Assembly (NCBI GenBank): GCA_949130495.1
Contig: OX422221.1
Coordinates: forward strand, 28,587,917 to 28,651,916
DNA length: 64,000 nt
Source: Sambucus nigra
Taxonomy: Eukaryota > Streptophyta > Magnoliopsida > Dipsacales > Adoxaceae
Direction of reading: 5' to 3'
Positions 23,235-35,275 of this stretch are shown piece by piece (position 1 is the stretch's first letter; each line of letters opens with the position of its first letter). The notes beneath the pieces were generated by a model, which ran no database searches, was not told the DNA's origin, and saw nothing but the letters and a program-made list of their open reading frames with translations. The position numbers and the translations under genes were made by a program.

Positions 23235-24110
23235 TGAGAGAGTATTGCGCGTGCGCTCAAATAAGAAATTATATAATTAAATTCAGTTTAACCCAAATAT
23301 ACCCTAAACAAGCAACTAGGTGTGATTTAATCAAGAAGTAGATCATGAAGATTAATCAAACACACACAATTGAGGAAAAATCCCCCAAAGGGGCAAAACT
23401 ATTTATTTTCATTATAATATTGTAACTGTACAATTTCGGATTACAATGAAAAAACAAGTGACTAAGAATTACCCTAAGGTATCGGATTCTATAGTCGGCG
23501 GCTGGAAATATCCCTTTCCAGGAGGGCTGCAATGAAGAAGAAGAACGGTCTTCTCCACAAGGGTTGAACAGCAACTGGTTGTGTTCTTGGGTTACCAAAA
23601 GTGATTCACAAATGTATGAGCAGTTGTGTGAATCAAACCATGAGTTTTGAAACTCATAAAAGTGAAGACTTTTTTTGGTTTTTGAACTCTGAAAATCGTG
23701 TGTATGAGTCTTAGAAACCAACTCCCCATAGTGGAATTAAATAAGAAGTCCTGGGCCTTGAAAATCTGAACACGATATGTTTTGTGTTTATCCCCGGCGG
23801 ACCGGTCCGGGTGTGAGGCGGATCGGTCCGGGTAGGCGTACCGGTTCTTTTTATTTTTAGCTTCTTCGGTTCGCTTGCGGTCCGGGGTGTACTGGCTTTT
23901 CAGCAGGCGGACCGGTCCGGTAAAGGGGCGGACCGGTCCAGGGTCGGATCGGTTCGTTTTCTTTGGGCGGACCGGTCCGGCCTGTCGAACTTTGTTTCCT
24001 CTTCTTCTTTTGATATTCGGATCCGTTGATGACTGTATGAATCTTGAATTTCTTCAACGGTGTAACGGCGTACGACATAACAATTGATAATGGACAAAAA
24101 TGTCCTTACA
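23235..24110 (-). repeat. 3' LTR of the 4.26-kb Sirevirus (876 bp)
   Basis: In plus orientation it runs TGAGAGAGTATTGCGC to CCTTACA. It holds a cluster of GCGGACCGGTCCGG palindromes at 23797-23985. The 21-codon-or-longer frames crossing it in several directions are incidental. Confidence 0.93.
23797..23985. repeat. ACCGGT palindrome cluster
   Basis: Five to seven copies or variants of GCGGACCGGTCCGG within 190 bp, repeated in the other LTR at 27180-27365. Palindromic CGG-CCG motifs in LTRs are a described Sirevirus feature. Confidence 0.85.
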
Positions 24111-24461
24111 AATCTCCCCTTATGTCTATGCCGGTACATACATAAAAACAAACATCCGAATTATCAACCAACTAAAAATGCCTATACAAATCTACCCTTC
24201 CATGAACCCAAAACTGGAAATATACAATTGAATAAGACTTTCAACGTTTGCTCTTCGAATCTTCAGGAATCTCAACACTTTTCTCATCAGGGTGTGCAAT
24301 CCAATGATAATCCATGTAGTACCTACACACATGAGAAAAAGCAAAATACCAAGTGACGTATCGAGTTTGAAATGAGATAAACAGAAATGCCAATATGCTA
24401 ATTGGTGATAAACAACTCAACACTACAAAACTCCCCCTTAAGTGATAACTCTTTCTCCCCC
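24111..24461 (-). promoter_or_regulatory. Multiple polypurine tracts
   Basis: Read on the minus strand there are three purine tracts. AAAGGGGGAGAAAG is at about 24447-24460, AAGGGGGAGTTTTG at about 24427-24440, and AAGGGGAGATT at 24111-24121 directly before the 3' LTR. The last is the expected plus-strand primer; the upstream pair match the multiple tracts typical of Sireviruses. Confidence 0.8.
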
Positions 24462-25631
24462 TTTTAATGATGTCCCTAAATAGACAAATGAGAAGAATGA
24501 ATCAAATAAGCACAATCGGGGTGTCACGGTACACAAAACAGGGCATCAAACAACATGGTAAACATGCTCTTGCAAGGAGATGCTCAAACAAATCTTCAAA
24601 AACTATTTTTAAATTTTTCAAATTTTTTTTACAAAAATAAGATACCAATATGAACAAATATGATACAAAAATCACACCATGGATTTAGACTCAACAACCA
24701 AGTCATGGAAATGGAATGAACATTAAAAGTATCCTTAGGTGAAAAGATTGTTGAATTTAGATGACATCGTCTTATGCAAACCAACAAATCAAGGTCAAAA
24801 TGATTTCCACCCCAATAACGTCCAAAACTATTTAGTGCCGTTTCGAGAACTTTTCAAAAGACGTGCAAACCCATTGATATATCCATCCAAAACTCCCTCA
24901 TATAAAATAATGAAATTCTTTATATCTGAAGAGGTACTAAATTCTCAACTTAGAGAAAATCTATTGGCCCAAATTTTTGGCATATTTCATCTTTTTATTG
25001 CCTTAATTTTTTGTGTGGGCTCTTTTCAAACGGTGGCTTTCACGACGTGATTATTATTCACTCGCAGCCCTTTCCCGTGTTCACTCATCATTTTTTTTCA
25101 AACTAAATAGTTAATTCCTCACGGGCAATGATTTTTACATGCACTACTTTTATTACTCTCGTATTATTGCACTTGGTTCGTTTTAAGGACAGGATTGAGA
25201 TGAAAACACCCAACCAACATGTGATAAGTCAAGAAAAATAATCAAACAAATCCGTGCATGTGTGCAATAAAAGAAACTATGAGTCAAACATGTAGTAGGA
25301 GGCAACACTTAATTACATCTTAATGACTCCAAACATTATAAAGAACATGGATGAATTGACCTATTGTCTCGAAACACTATCAAATAGTCACATGAAAAAT
25401 AATGGAATGATGTTGTGACTTAGTCATCCTAAGTGGTCATCCATAAACAGTGCAAACAAAATACAAAAATCTTTTCGGATTTTTCAAAAAATTATCAAAA
25501 TAAAATATTTTTGTATTTTTCAAAATATTTCCAAAAAAATAAAACATACAAAAAGTACACATGTCATAACACTAGCAAACACATATAAATCATGAAATCA
25601 CAACTAGTGTATGACAAACATGCAAACACAA
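24462..25631 (-). other. Sirevirus 3' spacer (copy in the 4.26-kb element)
   Basis: Non-coding stretch after the gag fragment. Its reverse complement aligns in order with copies A (4.7-5.67 kb) and B (18.48-19.49 kb), and it is the best preserved of the three. It may hold packaging or RNA-processing signals; nothing in it decides this. Confidence 0.7.
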
Positions 25632-26528
25632 TCATCTATATGATATGGCAAGAGAAGAATCATGTGCAAGCAAACGGGAATCAACTTGTCTAAAATCTAT
25701 TGTCTCTAAAAGTGATTTCCTGACCCAAATAGATGTGAAACGTCGTGTAGGGGATTTGGGAACCATGGGAACACTAGACATAAATTTCCTAGGACATTCT
25801 CCAAGATCAAAACAAAAACGCCTAAGGTGACCTTTCCCACCACAATATGAACATGTGTAAACGGGTGGAATGACACCTATGGCTTGACCTTTTCTAACAT
25901 CCTTGGAATTAGTTGACCCTCTAAAACAAATAGTGGTTTTGGCTTTATCACTAGAAGCATGAGAACAAGATGAGCCATTAGCATCACTATCAAACCTACT
26001 CGAGTCCGTCAAATCATTTTTTAACTTCAAAATTTTTGACTCAAGCAAAGAATTAGACTCTTCCAATCTGAGGGATTTCTTTTTCAAATTATCAATTAAA
26101 CTTAACAGTTTATCGCGCTCTCCCCCAATAAAAACAAACTTATCTCTAAGAGTCTTTTCATGTGCCATAAAGTCATCGATTAATTTTTTATCCTCGACGG
26201 CACAAACGGGAACCCTAGAATTTTTTAAGTCCTCTAATTCCTTCTCTAAAACTAGGACTCTCTCATCACTCTTATTTTTGGCAATTTTTAAAGAATCAAA
26301 ATCAGTACACAAATTACCAAAGTGCTCACGACAAATATCACTTTGAGTTTGAAACGCTTGCAAATATTCAATCTTACTTTTAAACAGAGAATTTTCTTTT
26401 TCCAAAACTTTAATTCTTTTGCAAAGTTTCAAATTCGAACTTTTAAATTTTTCAGCACGGTCGTGAACTTTTTCAAAAATAGGCTCCTCATTAAATGGGC
26501 ATTCCATTGAAAAATTGCGATTTTTCAC
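25632..26528 (-). CDS. gag: Sirevirus gag C-terminal protein (coiled coil + CCHC zinc knuckle), 298 aa
   Basis: One uninterrupted frame from ATG 26528, about 76 bp downstream of the primer-binding site. Residues about 20-180 are rich in Lys, Glu and Leu heptads (LKLCKRIKVLEKENSLFKSK, ERVLVLEKELEDLK, SLIDNLKKKSLRLEESNSLL), consistent with a long coiled coil for Gag self-association. After an acidic/Ser-rich linker a retroviral zinc knuckle, CSYCGGKGHLRRFC (C-x2-C-x4-H-x4-C), lies near residue 229-242, followed by TSIWVRKS, the usual bridge to protease in copia polyproteins. The N-terminal capsid domain of a normal Sirevirus gag is missing, and the protein ends soon after the knuckle. An RNA-binding role is known for the family; that this short form is translated is inferred only from its intact frame. 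Confidence 0.8.
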   Translation of the reverse strand: MKNRNFSMECPFNEEPIFEKVHDRAEKFKSSNLKLCKRIKVLEKENSLFKSKIEYLQAFQTQSDICREHFGNLCTDFDSLKIAKNKSDERVLVLEKELEDLKNSRVPVCAVEDKKLIDDFMAHEKTLRDKFVFIGGERDKLLSLIDNLKKKSLRLEESNSLLESKILKLKNDLTDSSRFDSDANGSSCSHASSDKAKTTICFRGSTNSKDVRKGQAIGVIPPVYTCSYCGGKGHLRRFCFDLGECPRKFMSSVPMVPKSPTRRFTSIWVRKSLLETIDFRQVDSRLLAHDSSLAISYR

Positions 26529-26603
26529 AAAACTGATTTAAAAAAAAAATCAATATCACACAATTTTGCGAAAAAAGGAATACGCAATAAATTAGCGTAA
26601 CCT

Positions 26604-26615
26604 GCTCTAATACCA
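26604..26615 (-). promoter_or_regulatory. Primer-binding site of the 4.26-kb Sirevirus
   Basis: On the minus strand TGGTATTAGAGC starts 3 nt after the 5' LTR end. It differs by one base from the tRNA-iMet complement TGGTATCAGAGC. Confidence 0.9.
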
Positions 26616-26618
26616 ATT

Positions 26619-27495
26619 TGAGAGAGTATTGCGCATGCGCTCAAATAAGAAATTATATAATTAAATTCAGTTTAACCCAAATAAACCCTAAACAAGCATC
26701 TAGGTGTGATTTAATCAAGAAGTAGATCATGAAGATTAATCAAACACACACAATTGAGGAAAAATTCCCCAAAGGGGCAAAACCATTTATTTTCATTATA
26801 ATATTGTAATTGTACAATTTCGAATTACAATGAAAATAGAAGTGACTAAGAATTAACCTCAGGTATCGGATTCTGTAGTCCGCGGCTGGAAATATCCCTT
26901 TCCAGGAAGGCTGCAATGAAGAAGAAGAACGGTCTTCTCCACAAGGGTTGAACAACAACTGGTTGTGTTCTTGGGTTACCAAAAGTGATTCACAAATGTA
27001 TGAGTAGTTGTGTGAATAAAACCATGAGTTTTGAAACTCATAAAAGTGAAGACTTTTTTTGGTTTTTGAACTCTGAAAATCGTGTGTATGAGTCTTAGAA
27101 ACCAACTCCCCTTAGTGGAATTAAATAAGAAGTCCTGGGCCTTGAAAATCTGAACACGATCTGTTTTGTGTTTATCCCAGGCGGACCGGTCCGGGTCTGA
27201 GGCGTATTGGTCCGGGTAGGCGTACCGGTTATTTTTATTTTTGGCTTCTTCGGTTCGCTTGCAGTCCGGGGTGTACTGGATTTTCAGCAGGCGGACCGGT
27301 CTGGTAAAGGGACGGACCGATCCGGGGTCGGATCGGTTCGTTTTCTTTGGGTGGACCGGTCCGGCCTGTCAGACTTTGATTCCTCTTCTTCTTTTGATAT
27401 TCGGATCCGTTGATGACTGTATGAATCTTGAATTTCTTCAACGGTGTAATGGCGTACGACATAACGAATTGATAATGGACAAAAATTTCCTTACA
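26619..27495 (-). repeat. 5' LTR of the 4.26-kb Sirevirus (877 bp)
   Basis: Matches 23235-24110. ACCGGT palindromes lie at 27180-27365. The outer neighbour is the target duplication TTCTG at 27496-27500. Confidence 0.93.
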
Positions 27496-27520
27496 TTCTG
27501 ACTAATCATTTAAAATTTTC

Positions 27521-28582
27521 TATAACAACCCCCATTTTCTTACGTAAAGGATGGCTAGGAACGATAAGCTGAAGATGGGACTTATCAACAATTCATACCA
27601 TTCTCAGTACTGAACGAATAAAAACTTCTTTCGTTTATATATTAAAATCCACAATGAATAAAAACAGTAAATAAAATTTCTTTAGATGAATAATAAAAAC
27701 TGAGTCATTATACAATGTCCGCAATGTTAAACTAAATACAAGTAAGTATAAATAAATACTTGGGCTTATGCCCTTAAAAATACTAATATGAAATAAAATG
27801 ACAACGTGACTGAAGCACAACCTATACTAGAGTCAATGGAGCATAATCTACTACATCCAATGCAACTACAAGCCTGATCCATTGTCAATCCTGCTTTCCC
27901 TGTCCTTAAGAAAACCCGGGGGGGAAACATTTATAATTTTGGTCAGATTCCGATGTGTGTAAGGATTTTTCACCAATAAATATGAAATTTATTACTAACT
28001 CACACTTCACATCTCCTCATCGACGCTCACATGTAATGAGTGCCTCACCTCTCATCTAGAAGCACTCCTACTCGTTTCCTCAAATAAATATCAATTGTAA
28101 CTTCCATTATTTAATTAGTCATGTAATGAAAAATCCGTTTAGCTATGCAATAACTAAAAGTGGGTACTCATTTCTGACACCCTAATCCTCGAATAGATTT
28201 CATAATATAAATTTCTCAATTTACATAAAGTAAGTGCATTTTCTTACGTCATTATACTCACTGACCCTTGTCTATTTCTTCTGATCATTTAATGATTGGA
28301 TTCATTTTCCCTATCGTCAACCCCGTTAGACTATAAGCTAATTATCGTAGATTACCAAATTATTATTCTCATTAATAATTGGCTAATGTTTGTTTACTTT
28401 CTTAGACTATCTAATTATTATTCTTATTAATAATTGTCTTCCGCATTATTCATTAGGACTTATCTAGTCCTTAATTATCCACATCATTTTATTAGCCCAA
28501 CTGTATTATTATTAAGCATTGCCTACATCTTTAGACTAAAATGGAACATTCCTATATAGGGTATACCGCAATGTGTAAATAG

Positions 28583-28655
<73 letters not shown>

Positions 28656-28974
28656 ACATACAAAGGCATCTTCAGTTGGTGTCTCGTTCGTGCTGTATCG
28701 GAAAGTCCGGAGGAATCCCTTACCCAAAGCCAACATTACAAAGCAGACACAAGTTTGGAGTGATCACTACGCAGAACACCTGTATACGACCCATAGTTAG
28801 TGGTAATACATGAACGGTTAAAATCAACACCTACCCCTCGAGGGTGGAGCCTCCACGTAGCACCTTTATGGCCTACACAACGTCAATCCCACCTATGCCA
28901 ACGCATGGTACGCGACCCAGATGCACGAATCCCCAAGCCTACATACCTTTAATAACATCACCGGTGTAATACCC
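27521..28974 (-). mobile_element. Minus-strand gypsy-like LTR fragment
   Basis: Begins TATAACAACCCCC, resembling a decayed TGTGACACCCC LTR end read from the far side. It contains GCTCACATGTAATGAGTGCCTCACCTCTC-like sequence at about 28027, matching the positions CACATGAAATACTCACCTCTCG (47700) and CACATGAGCTCCTCACCTCTC (57018) in the T1 and T2 LTRs. It is cut at 28974 by element P2. A long TA microsatellite lies at 28584-28652. The other part of this LTR was not found. Confidence 0.5.
28584..28652. repeat. (TA)n microsatellite
   Basis: About 34 uninterrupted AT/TA units inside the LTR fragment. Confidence 0.97.
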
Positions 28975-29694
28975 CATGATTTTAAGGAGTGGGAATTTAA
29001 TTAATTTGGGAGAAATAAAATTTAACGGAGTTGGAGAATTTTAAATTTGGCAATTGAGTTAAAAAATGTGAGAATAATATAAAGTATTTCAGACAATGAT
29101 TCTGAGTGCGCGGTTGATCCGGGATGGGTCGAGATAGTTAAAATGATTGTCCTTGGGTTTTATTTCAGTTCCAAAATATTTAAGTTATTTTGACTCAAAT
29201 TAGAGTAAACGAGTCTTGTAAAGTGTGTATTATCATTTAATGTTCAGTATTTTGGAGCTACGACTTAAGTAGGGCTCGTGAGATAACAATCCCATTTTGT
29301 GAGATTGAGAAAGCCTTAGAGAGAGAGAGAGAGAGAAGAGGAAGGGAAGAAGAGATGAGATGAGAAAATCTTGGAGCTTGGGAATTCCGGCCAAAATCCG
29401 CGATTTCGATGAAGATTAAACCTCTACAACTTTGAGGCAAGTGATTTATCATGATTTGTGGACAAAATTATGGATTTTGGGTAAAAATCTTCAAAACCTA
29501 GATTTTGGTAAAATTTTGTATTTGAGGTGTCTATATGAATTTGAGGTTGTAAAATTAGTTGGGTTGATATATATATAGACTTTTGATGTTAGAAACACGT
29601 TTGGGTTGAAGATTGATGGTTAGAGTTAATGATTTTAGTGTTTATAATTCATGGGTTTTGTACAGAAGTTGGGATTTTTTTGGAGTTTTGCAGA

Positions 29695-29905
29695 CCCAAA
29701 TCGATTCGCCCCCTAACCGAATGAATTTTTCTTAAGGCAAAAGTGTTAGGTATGTGACTGTATTGATTTGGACCCAAAACCAAATTGATTCGGCCTAAGA
29801 CAGACTGATAGGTCCTTTGGACCCAATCGATTTGCATTTGGGGCGAATAGATTTGCCTTTAGGACTGAATCGATTTGGACTGGGCCGAATCGATTCGAAA
29901 ATAGG
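29695..29905. repeat. AATCGATTCG palindrome cluster, P2 LTR
   Basis: Repeated AATCGATTCG, AATCGATTTG, AATTGATTCGG and related words over 210 bp, about 0.72-0.93 kb into the LTR. The central ATCGAT is palindromic; several copies have CG changed to TG or CA. Confidence 0.8.
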
Positions 29906-30714
29906 GCTATTTTGCGAAGTTTTTCTAAAGTGAGTTTTACTCTGTTTCGATTGGGTTTATCGATTGGGAACATTCTAATATGGTACAAAAAGTACATTTT
30001 GGAGATTTTAGGGAGTATCATATATGATGAAATATGGGTGTCGTATCGGGTTGTTTCGAGAGAGTATAACTTAATGTTGGCACATCGACTTAGTGGGAAT
30101 CATATTAGCGACGAGAATCCTACTTGGAGATTAGACATAGGTTATTATATGATGTGACGTTGAAGACACATTGAGGTGGTTGTGAAGGTATGACTTGGAG
30201 TAGTTAAGTTGACTATTGTGTTGAATCCTCCCAGTGACGGGATTTTTATTTATATAAAAATTGAGGGCCAACGAGAAAGAGGTAGTGTGCACTTAGTGAC
30301 GTAAACTTAAGGAGTTAATCCTAAACGTTGTACAGTTAAGGGTTCATATGAGCAACTGAACCGTAATTTAATTGAGAAAGATTTAATATATTACTGACTA
30401 CTAGTTATGTGCGTGCTTATAGCGGGGATAATTATTATATATCTATGTGCCTATTGATATAAATGGTGTGTGGGTATGATGATGGCTATATACAATTGGT
30501 TTAGGAGATAGTATCCGCCATGTGATTAATTTGGGAGACTAGTCATATCATAGGTGTGATGGATGAGTAAGTTTCAAATGAGGGACCGTATTATGAAATG
30601 AATTGGGAAAGTATGCGTTATAGAGTCGGTTAGTATAATGAGAGTCATATACATATAGCTGAGTACATTACTTTTATACATACAGACGTGAGATAGTGGG
30701 CGTGTGTATATATA

Positions 30715-30721
<7 letters not shown>

Positions 30722-30750
<29 letters not shown>

Positions 30751-30762
30751 TGTATGTATGTA
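30722..30762. repeat. (TATG)n microsatellite, insertion site of the solo LTR
   Basis: About ten TATG units following a short TA run at 30706-30722. Confidence 0.95.
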
Positions 30763-32567
30763 TGGGACACCCCGCCTAATTAAATATTGGGTGATCAGTC
30801 CTTTATTAAATTAAAAATCAAGGTGAACGGTCGGTTCATTCTTAGCATCACTGTCGCAAAAATAAAATTTCCAAGTTAAACACCCTAAATAATTAAGCTA
30901 AGTCTATGAAACAATCTTAAAACCATATTTCTATTTTATTAAATCCAAATGTGAAAACCTTTTTAAATAACCAACAATTTCAGAACTCTGACATACTAAA
31001 GATCGGTAATAACACACAAGAATTAGATTCATCCATATAAACCAAACCATTTTAAACTATAAATAAAACCATCTGACAATAATTAAATACCAAAGAGTAC
31101 TAACAAATGGAAATATAAAGGAATGGAAATCTCTGACAAAAATCCAAACTGAATAGAGAAATGGGCGACACATGCCCTAACTAATAAGAACTAAAAGTAG
31201 GAGTGGGGTCAACAATGAGGTCGTCTAAGCAATGGCCAGCAACTCCCACGTAAGCTGCAGCGTGTCCGGTCCAAAGAACCTAAGCATGACGCCCCTGTGG
31301 CTGGGCACCTGTATTATATATATATATACAAGAGAGAACAAATAACAGGAAACGGGTCAGATCCCGAGTATAAAACAATTTAAAATTAGTTTAGCAAGTA
31401 TTTAAAATGCTTACCAGCTAATGCAACAACCATGTTAGTATGTGACACTCTCTTGATAATTCTCACCTCTCGTTCTAGTGTGCACTCCTACCGTACTAAT
31501 AAATCTCATAAGTTTCTCTAACTTATTCCATAAGGTTTTATCAGTTGACAATCGAGGTTATGATATTTACAAAAAAAAAATCATTCTCTTCGCGATTTCT
31601 ACATTATTTAGAATAACTCATTTCCCTTAGAAAGTTCCCGAATGCTTATAATAACATTGAAGCATTTATTCATTACTTATCTACTTATCCGTACAGTAGA
31701 AAGTTCCAATATTGCTATATGTATATATATTAGTCACACATATAATATATATACTAACGGCACCCCACATAAAACCTATGGTGCTGACATACTCTGCTAT
31801 TAAGTCCCCGTGTCACACAAACTAAGGGAAATACTAGTTCGGAATCACTCTCGAACTGTATTAACACAATACAGAAACAAATGGAGGTTGAGCATAGTTC
31901 CAGGTCCTAAGAGGCCAGCACATACCCTCACGTCTCTTACAACATCTAACTATCATTTTCGGATAGCCTGTATCGAGGATACTATCTTCTAGGGTACGAG
32001 TCAATATCACCCATAAAGGTCCAATCGTGATAAGACTGTCCCGGCGCTCAAACCCCCATGATAGCAAATAGCCGGGTATGATTTTTATACAGATATATAA
32101 TATGCATAATCACACAGTCATATATATAAATATTCAAATTTCTATATTAGGTGCACCCACAACCCATAATTATACTTATCCGCTCTTAGCACAGTTTTAC
32201 TTGATTATCTCGCGTAATGGATTCGTCACTTTTATTCTCATATATATATAAGTTAGTCCACACCTACTTATCATCTCTCGAAGTATTCTAACTTCCTAAG
32301 TATATTTTCAGTAAGCACTCTCACTTACCTTCTAGTCTCACTTCCTCACAAGTCTCTACCTTTTATCAAATGTACGCGTGATTTCTTATGTGTGGATAAC
32401 TCCCCGTTAACCCTTACTTTCATCTTACATTAAATTCTTACTTAACGAAGTTTACCTAGCCCCTACTGGACATATTTATATTCCATTATGCTCCCACAAT
32501 AAGAATCAAGGGTTACTAAGCATTTTAACCGGATTAAACCAACAGACGAAAAATATGCAGCTTTTCG

Positions 32568-32613
32568 GGAGGGGTCGATTGATCGATGTAAGGGGTAAAT
32601 CGATCGATTAAGC
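32568..32613. repeat. GATC palindrome group, solo LTR
   Basis: GGTCGATTGATCGATG and AAATCGATCGATTAAG, about 1.2 kb from the U3 end of the LTR when read on the minus strand. Confidence 0.75.
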
Positions 32614-33454
32614 AGTTCTTGCCCTGGAACTGCAAATTAAACCTACAAGTTTCATCTTCCAAATTTCTCTAAAACATCATTATCGATTCCTAAACTCCAA
32701 AATAACATTTCTACTAGTTCTCTATACATATATGCATGATTCCCTATGTGAAATATTTATCAATTCATCAACGAGATTGTATTAAAGGGGAAATTTGTCT
32801 TAATTATCAAGAACCCTAATTTTACATTAAAATTCCATTATTCTAATTCTTTTTCCAGACTTCTCACTTTTAAATCACTCCAATTTCGTGGGTAATCCTC
32901 TACATGTGATTGAGATTTTTGGAATATATTTATTCCCTCTAAACATGTGATTTGATTCTCTAAATCCTTTAATTTTTCCATAAGACATAGGTTTATCAAT
33001 CCTAATCTGACATGAGTGAAATATTAACTACAAGAAAAGCAAGATAGATACTTTCCTGGGAATTGAAGGTTCTGATTCGACGACTCCGATTGGTATAGCA
33101 ATAATCCTCTTCTTCCGATCTACGCTTTGGTGGTGGTGGGGTTGCAAGATTGGTGGTTCTTGGCGTTGAACACTTGGAAGGCTTTTCCCTTATTCTTCCT
33201 ATGGCCTTTTTCTCTATTGGTTCTAAGAACCCTAACTTCCCTGGCACTCCATCTGATATAACCTTTATGGTTTTCGTCATTATTAATGGCCAAAAATAGA
33301 AAATTACCAAAATGCCCTCCCGGGTTACCGGTTAGGCCTAAAAACGTCCCGAGACCCAAACTAAACCCCCGGGTACACTATTCTGACTGTCTCGACCCTT
33401 CCAGACATGTTGGAGCACTCGAAATGACCATACAGGTGACTTATATTTTTCCCT

Positions 33455-33455
<1 letters not shown>

Positions 33456-33517
<62 letters not shown>
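33456..33517. repeat. (TAA)n microsatellite
   Basis: About twenty TAA units near the U3 end of the solo LTR. Confidence 0.97.
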
Positions 33518-33802
33518 TTAGTCCTCACATGACACAGGCGCACCCCAACCTAATTTCCATAATTGTCATTTTATTCACCCATGATGATTTTGAATAAAAT
33601 CAATTCTACATATTAATTTACTCAATAAGATATATTTAATCAAATCAACAAATTTGCAATAATTCCTAACTCTCGTCATGCTAGTAAATATTTAAAACAA
33701 TTTTTCGGATTAAAATTAAATTAATTTATCTCAATTAAATTTAATAAATCCCTAAATTTAAAAGTCATAAAAATACGGGGTATTATAGTATATATATACT
33801 AG

Positions 33803-33829
33803 CGGATACCCGTGCCTGAAGGCACGGTG
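33803..33829 (-). terminator. Helitron 3' hairpin
   Basis: CCGTGCC (33811-33817) pairs perfectly with GGCACGG (33822-33828) across TGAA, nine bases from the terminal CTAG (33799-33802). In Helitrons this hairpin acts as the transposition end signal; it is not a transcription terminator. Confidence 0.75.
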
Positions 33830-34487
33830 AAAATTTTCAAAGTACCTAATCGGCAAAATGGAGAATAGGCATAGTTGTATTTTTTTTAGACAAAGTACAT
33901 GTACGGTGAAATTAAGTCGCCAACAAAATTTATGTCTTAATAAACTACCAAAGATTTCTTTTCACATCAATTTCAGACGTAATAAATAGGTTGTGCAAAA
34001 AGGCGCGGCGATATTCAGGAAAGCTAACATAATCACAACCATCCATCATCGTAGAAATTATCTCCCGCAATATCTAAGACATTATCTCCCACGGAGTCAT
34101 AGGGTAACAGAAGTGAGAAAATTTGGACCTGAAAAAATTCATCATTGGGTCAGTCTAGAACTACTCTTAAAAAATTCTACACAGAGATTACTTCAATTAA
34201 TCTTATTGATAAACTTTCAACCATAGAGCCAACAAACTCCATCGACTTATATGCAGCAACAAATACCACTAACTACGATAAAAACTTAGTCGAAACTCAA
34301 TGGATAATATGTATACGTATTCTAGGATAAGGAAAAAATAAAAGAAGATAAAAAAAGAAGGAAGTAGTACCTTGTACATACGCCTGTAGAGATATGATGT
34401 TGATTGCAACATTATGATTCATGGAGAGCAGGATGTTCTTTTGAAAATGTCTCATACTTTCTTCAAGCATATTTGTTTATATAGTTT

Positions 34488-35090
34488 ATGTTTAAGTGTT
34501 CTAGGATTGATAGAATGGGTTTATGGAGGAATATAGAATCTAAATCTAATCAATGCCATAATGAACCTTACTTAACTGTTGGAGACTTTAACACAGTGAT
34601 TGACAACACTGAAAAGATTGGTGGCCTTAATATTGATTATACAGGGGTGGAGGAGTTCAACAGGTGTATCTACAATTCTGGCCTAACCGACCATGGGTAT
34701 TTTGGTACTAAATTCACTTGGTTTAAAAACAGGAACTCAGAGGTTTAATAAAATAAAAAATGTCTAGATACATTCCCATTAACTGTTGTGAATATTCTCA
34801 ATAAGAACTGCTCTGATAACTCACCTTTGCTAGTATCTTTTTGTAATATTCAAGACCAAGTCATTAAGCCATTCAAGTTCCAAAGTATGTAGTGTAACCA
34901 TAATCAAATTTTGTCTATAGTGCAGAACTCTTGGGATTGTGTCATACATGGCAGCCCTCTTAATTCTTTTTCCCTCAAACTGAAAATGCTCAAAAAATGA
35001 TTTAAAGGTTTTAGAACAGGAGCTCATTCAAAAATATCTTCGAAGAAGTGGCAAACAGAGAGGATGATTTACTGATTAAAGAGTCACAAA
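34488..35090 (+). pseudogene. LINE (L1-type) ORF2 endonuclease fragment
   Basis: The frame 34488-34748 encodes RMGLWRNIE, YLTVGDFNTVID, EKIGG, EFNRCIYNSGLTDHGYFG and TKFTWFKNR, the C-terminal half of the AP-type endonuclease of plant LINEs (GDFN carries catalytic residues). After a shift the homology continues with LNKNCSDNSPLLVS and KPFKFQSM, then a stop, then NSWDCVIHGSP and LKLKMLKK before another stop. There is no reverse transcriptase beyond it. It lies within the Helitron and on the opposite strand to it, so it was captured by, or inserted into, the Helitron. Confidence 0.85.
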
Positions 35091-35167
35091 TAACAAAGAA
35101 AAACAATTTATGTGTTTTGATGTTTATGTGTTTTTGTTAGTAAGAAAAATAATTGATATTCAGGAGT

Positions 35168-35275
35168 ATGGGCGCAACCTCTGCTCTTGGGGAAGAAGCA
35201 ACAAAAATTCCAGCATACCGTTCTTTACGGCAGCGTGTTGCCCCTCCAAACAGGCAAAATACCATAGAATTCTAG
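35168..35275 (+). other. Short exon-like open frame in the Helitron (35 codons)
   Basis: ATG 35168 to TAG 35275 encodes a polar peptide beginning MGATSALGEEATKIPAYRSL with more balanced codon use and GC content than its surroundings. It could be a captured gene exon. The protein is not recognised. Confidence 0.25.

Larger units (their letters stand above)
23235..27495 (-). mobile_element. Complete non-autonomous Sirevirus with gag fragment only (4261 bp)
   Basis: Two direct repeats (23235-24110 and 26619-27495) start TG and end CA, and both are bounded outside by TTCTG (23230-23234 and 27496-27500), a perfect 5-bp target duplication. On the minus strand the order is 5' LTR (26619-27495), primer-binding site (26604-26615), an ORF for a coiled-coil/CCHC protein, 1.5 kb of spacer with repeated polypurine tracts, and 3' LTR. 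Protease, integrase, RT and RNase H are absent, so it depends on another Sirevirus for movement. The LTRs differ by only a few per cent by eye, making it one of the younger insertions here. It resembles the TR-GAG class of elements. Confidence 0.93.
28975..30762 (+). repeat. P2 5' LTR, left part
   Basis: Starts TGTAATACCCCATGATTTTA; its first 60 bp recur at 41073-41134. A GA-rich leader lies at 29316-29350. AATCGATTCG-type palindromes lie at 29695-29905. A (TATG)n tract closes it at 30722-30762, where the solo LTR is inserted. Confidence 0.85.
30763..33787 (-). mobile_element. Minus-strand Tekay-like solo LTR (3025 bp)
   Basis: In plus orientation it runs from TGGGACACCCCGCCTAATTA to AAATACGGGGTATTATA, the same ends as the T1 and T2 LTRs with small changes. 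No primer-binding site or internal region adjoins either side, so it is a solo LTR left by LTR-LTR recombination, or a truncated remainder. It contains a GATC palindrome group at 32568-32613 and a (TAA)n tract at 33456-33517. It sits in the TATG/TA microsatellite of the P2 LTR, so a target duplication cannot be read with confidence. Confidence 0.8.

Noticed and set aside
33030..33050. CTACAAGAAAAGCAAG resembling a CACTA terminus
   Set aside because: It lies inside the solo LTR, lacks subterminal repeats and has no partner end.
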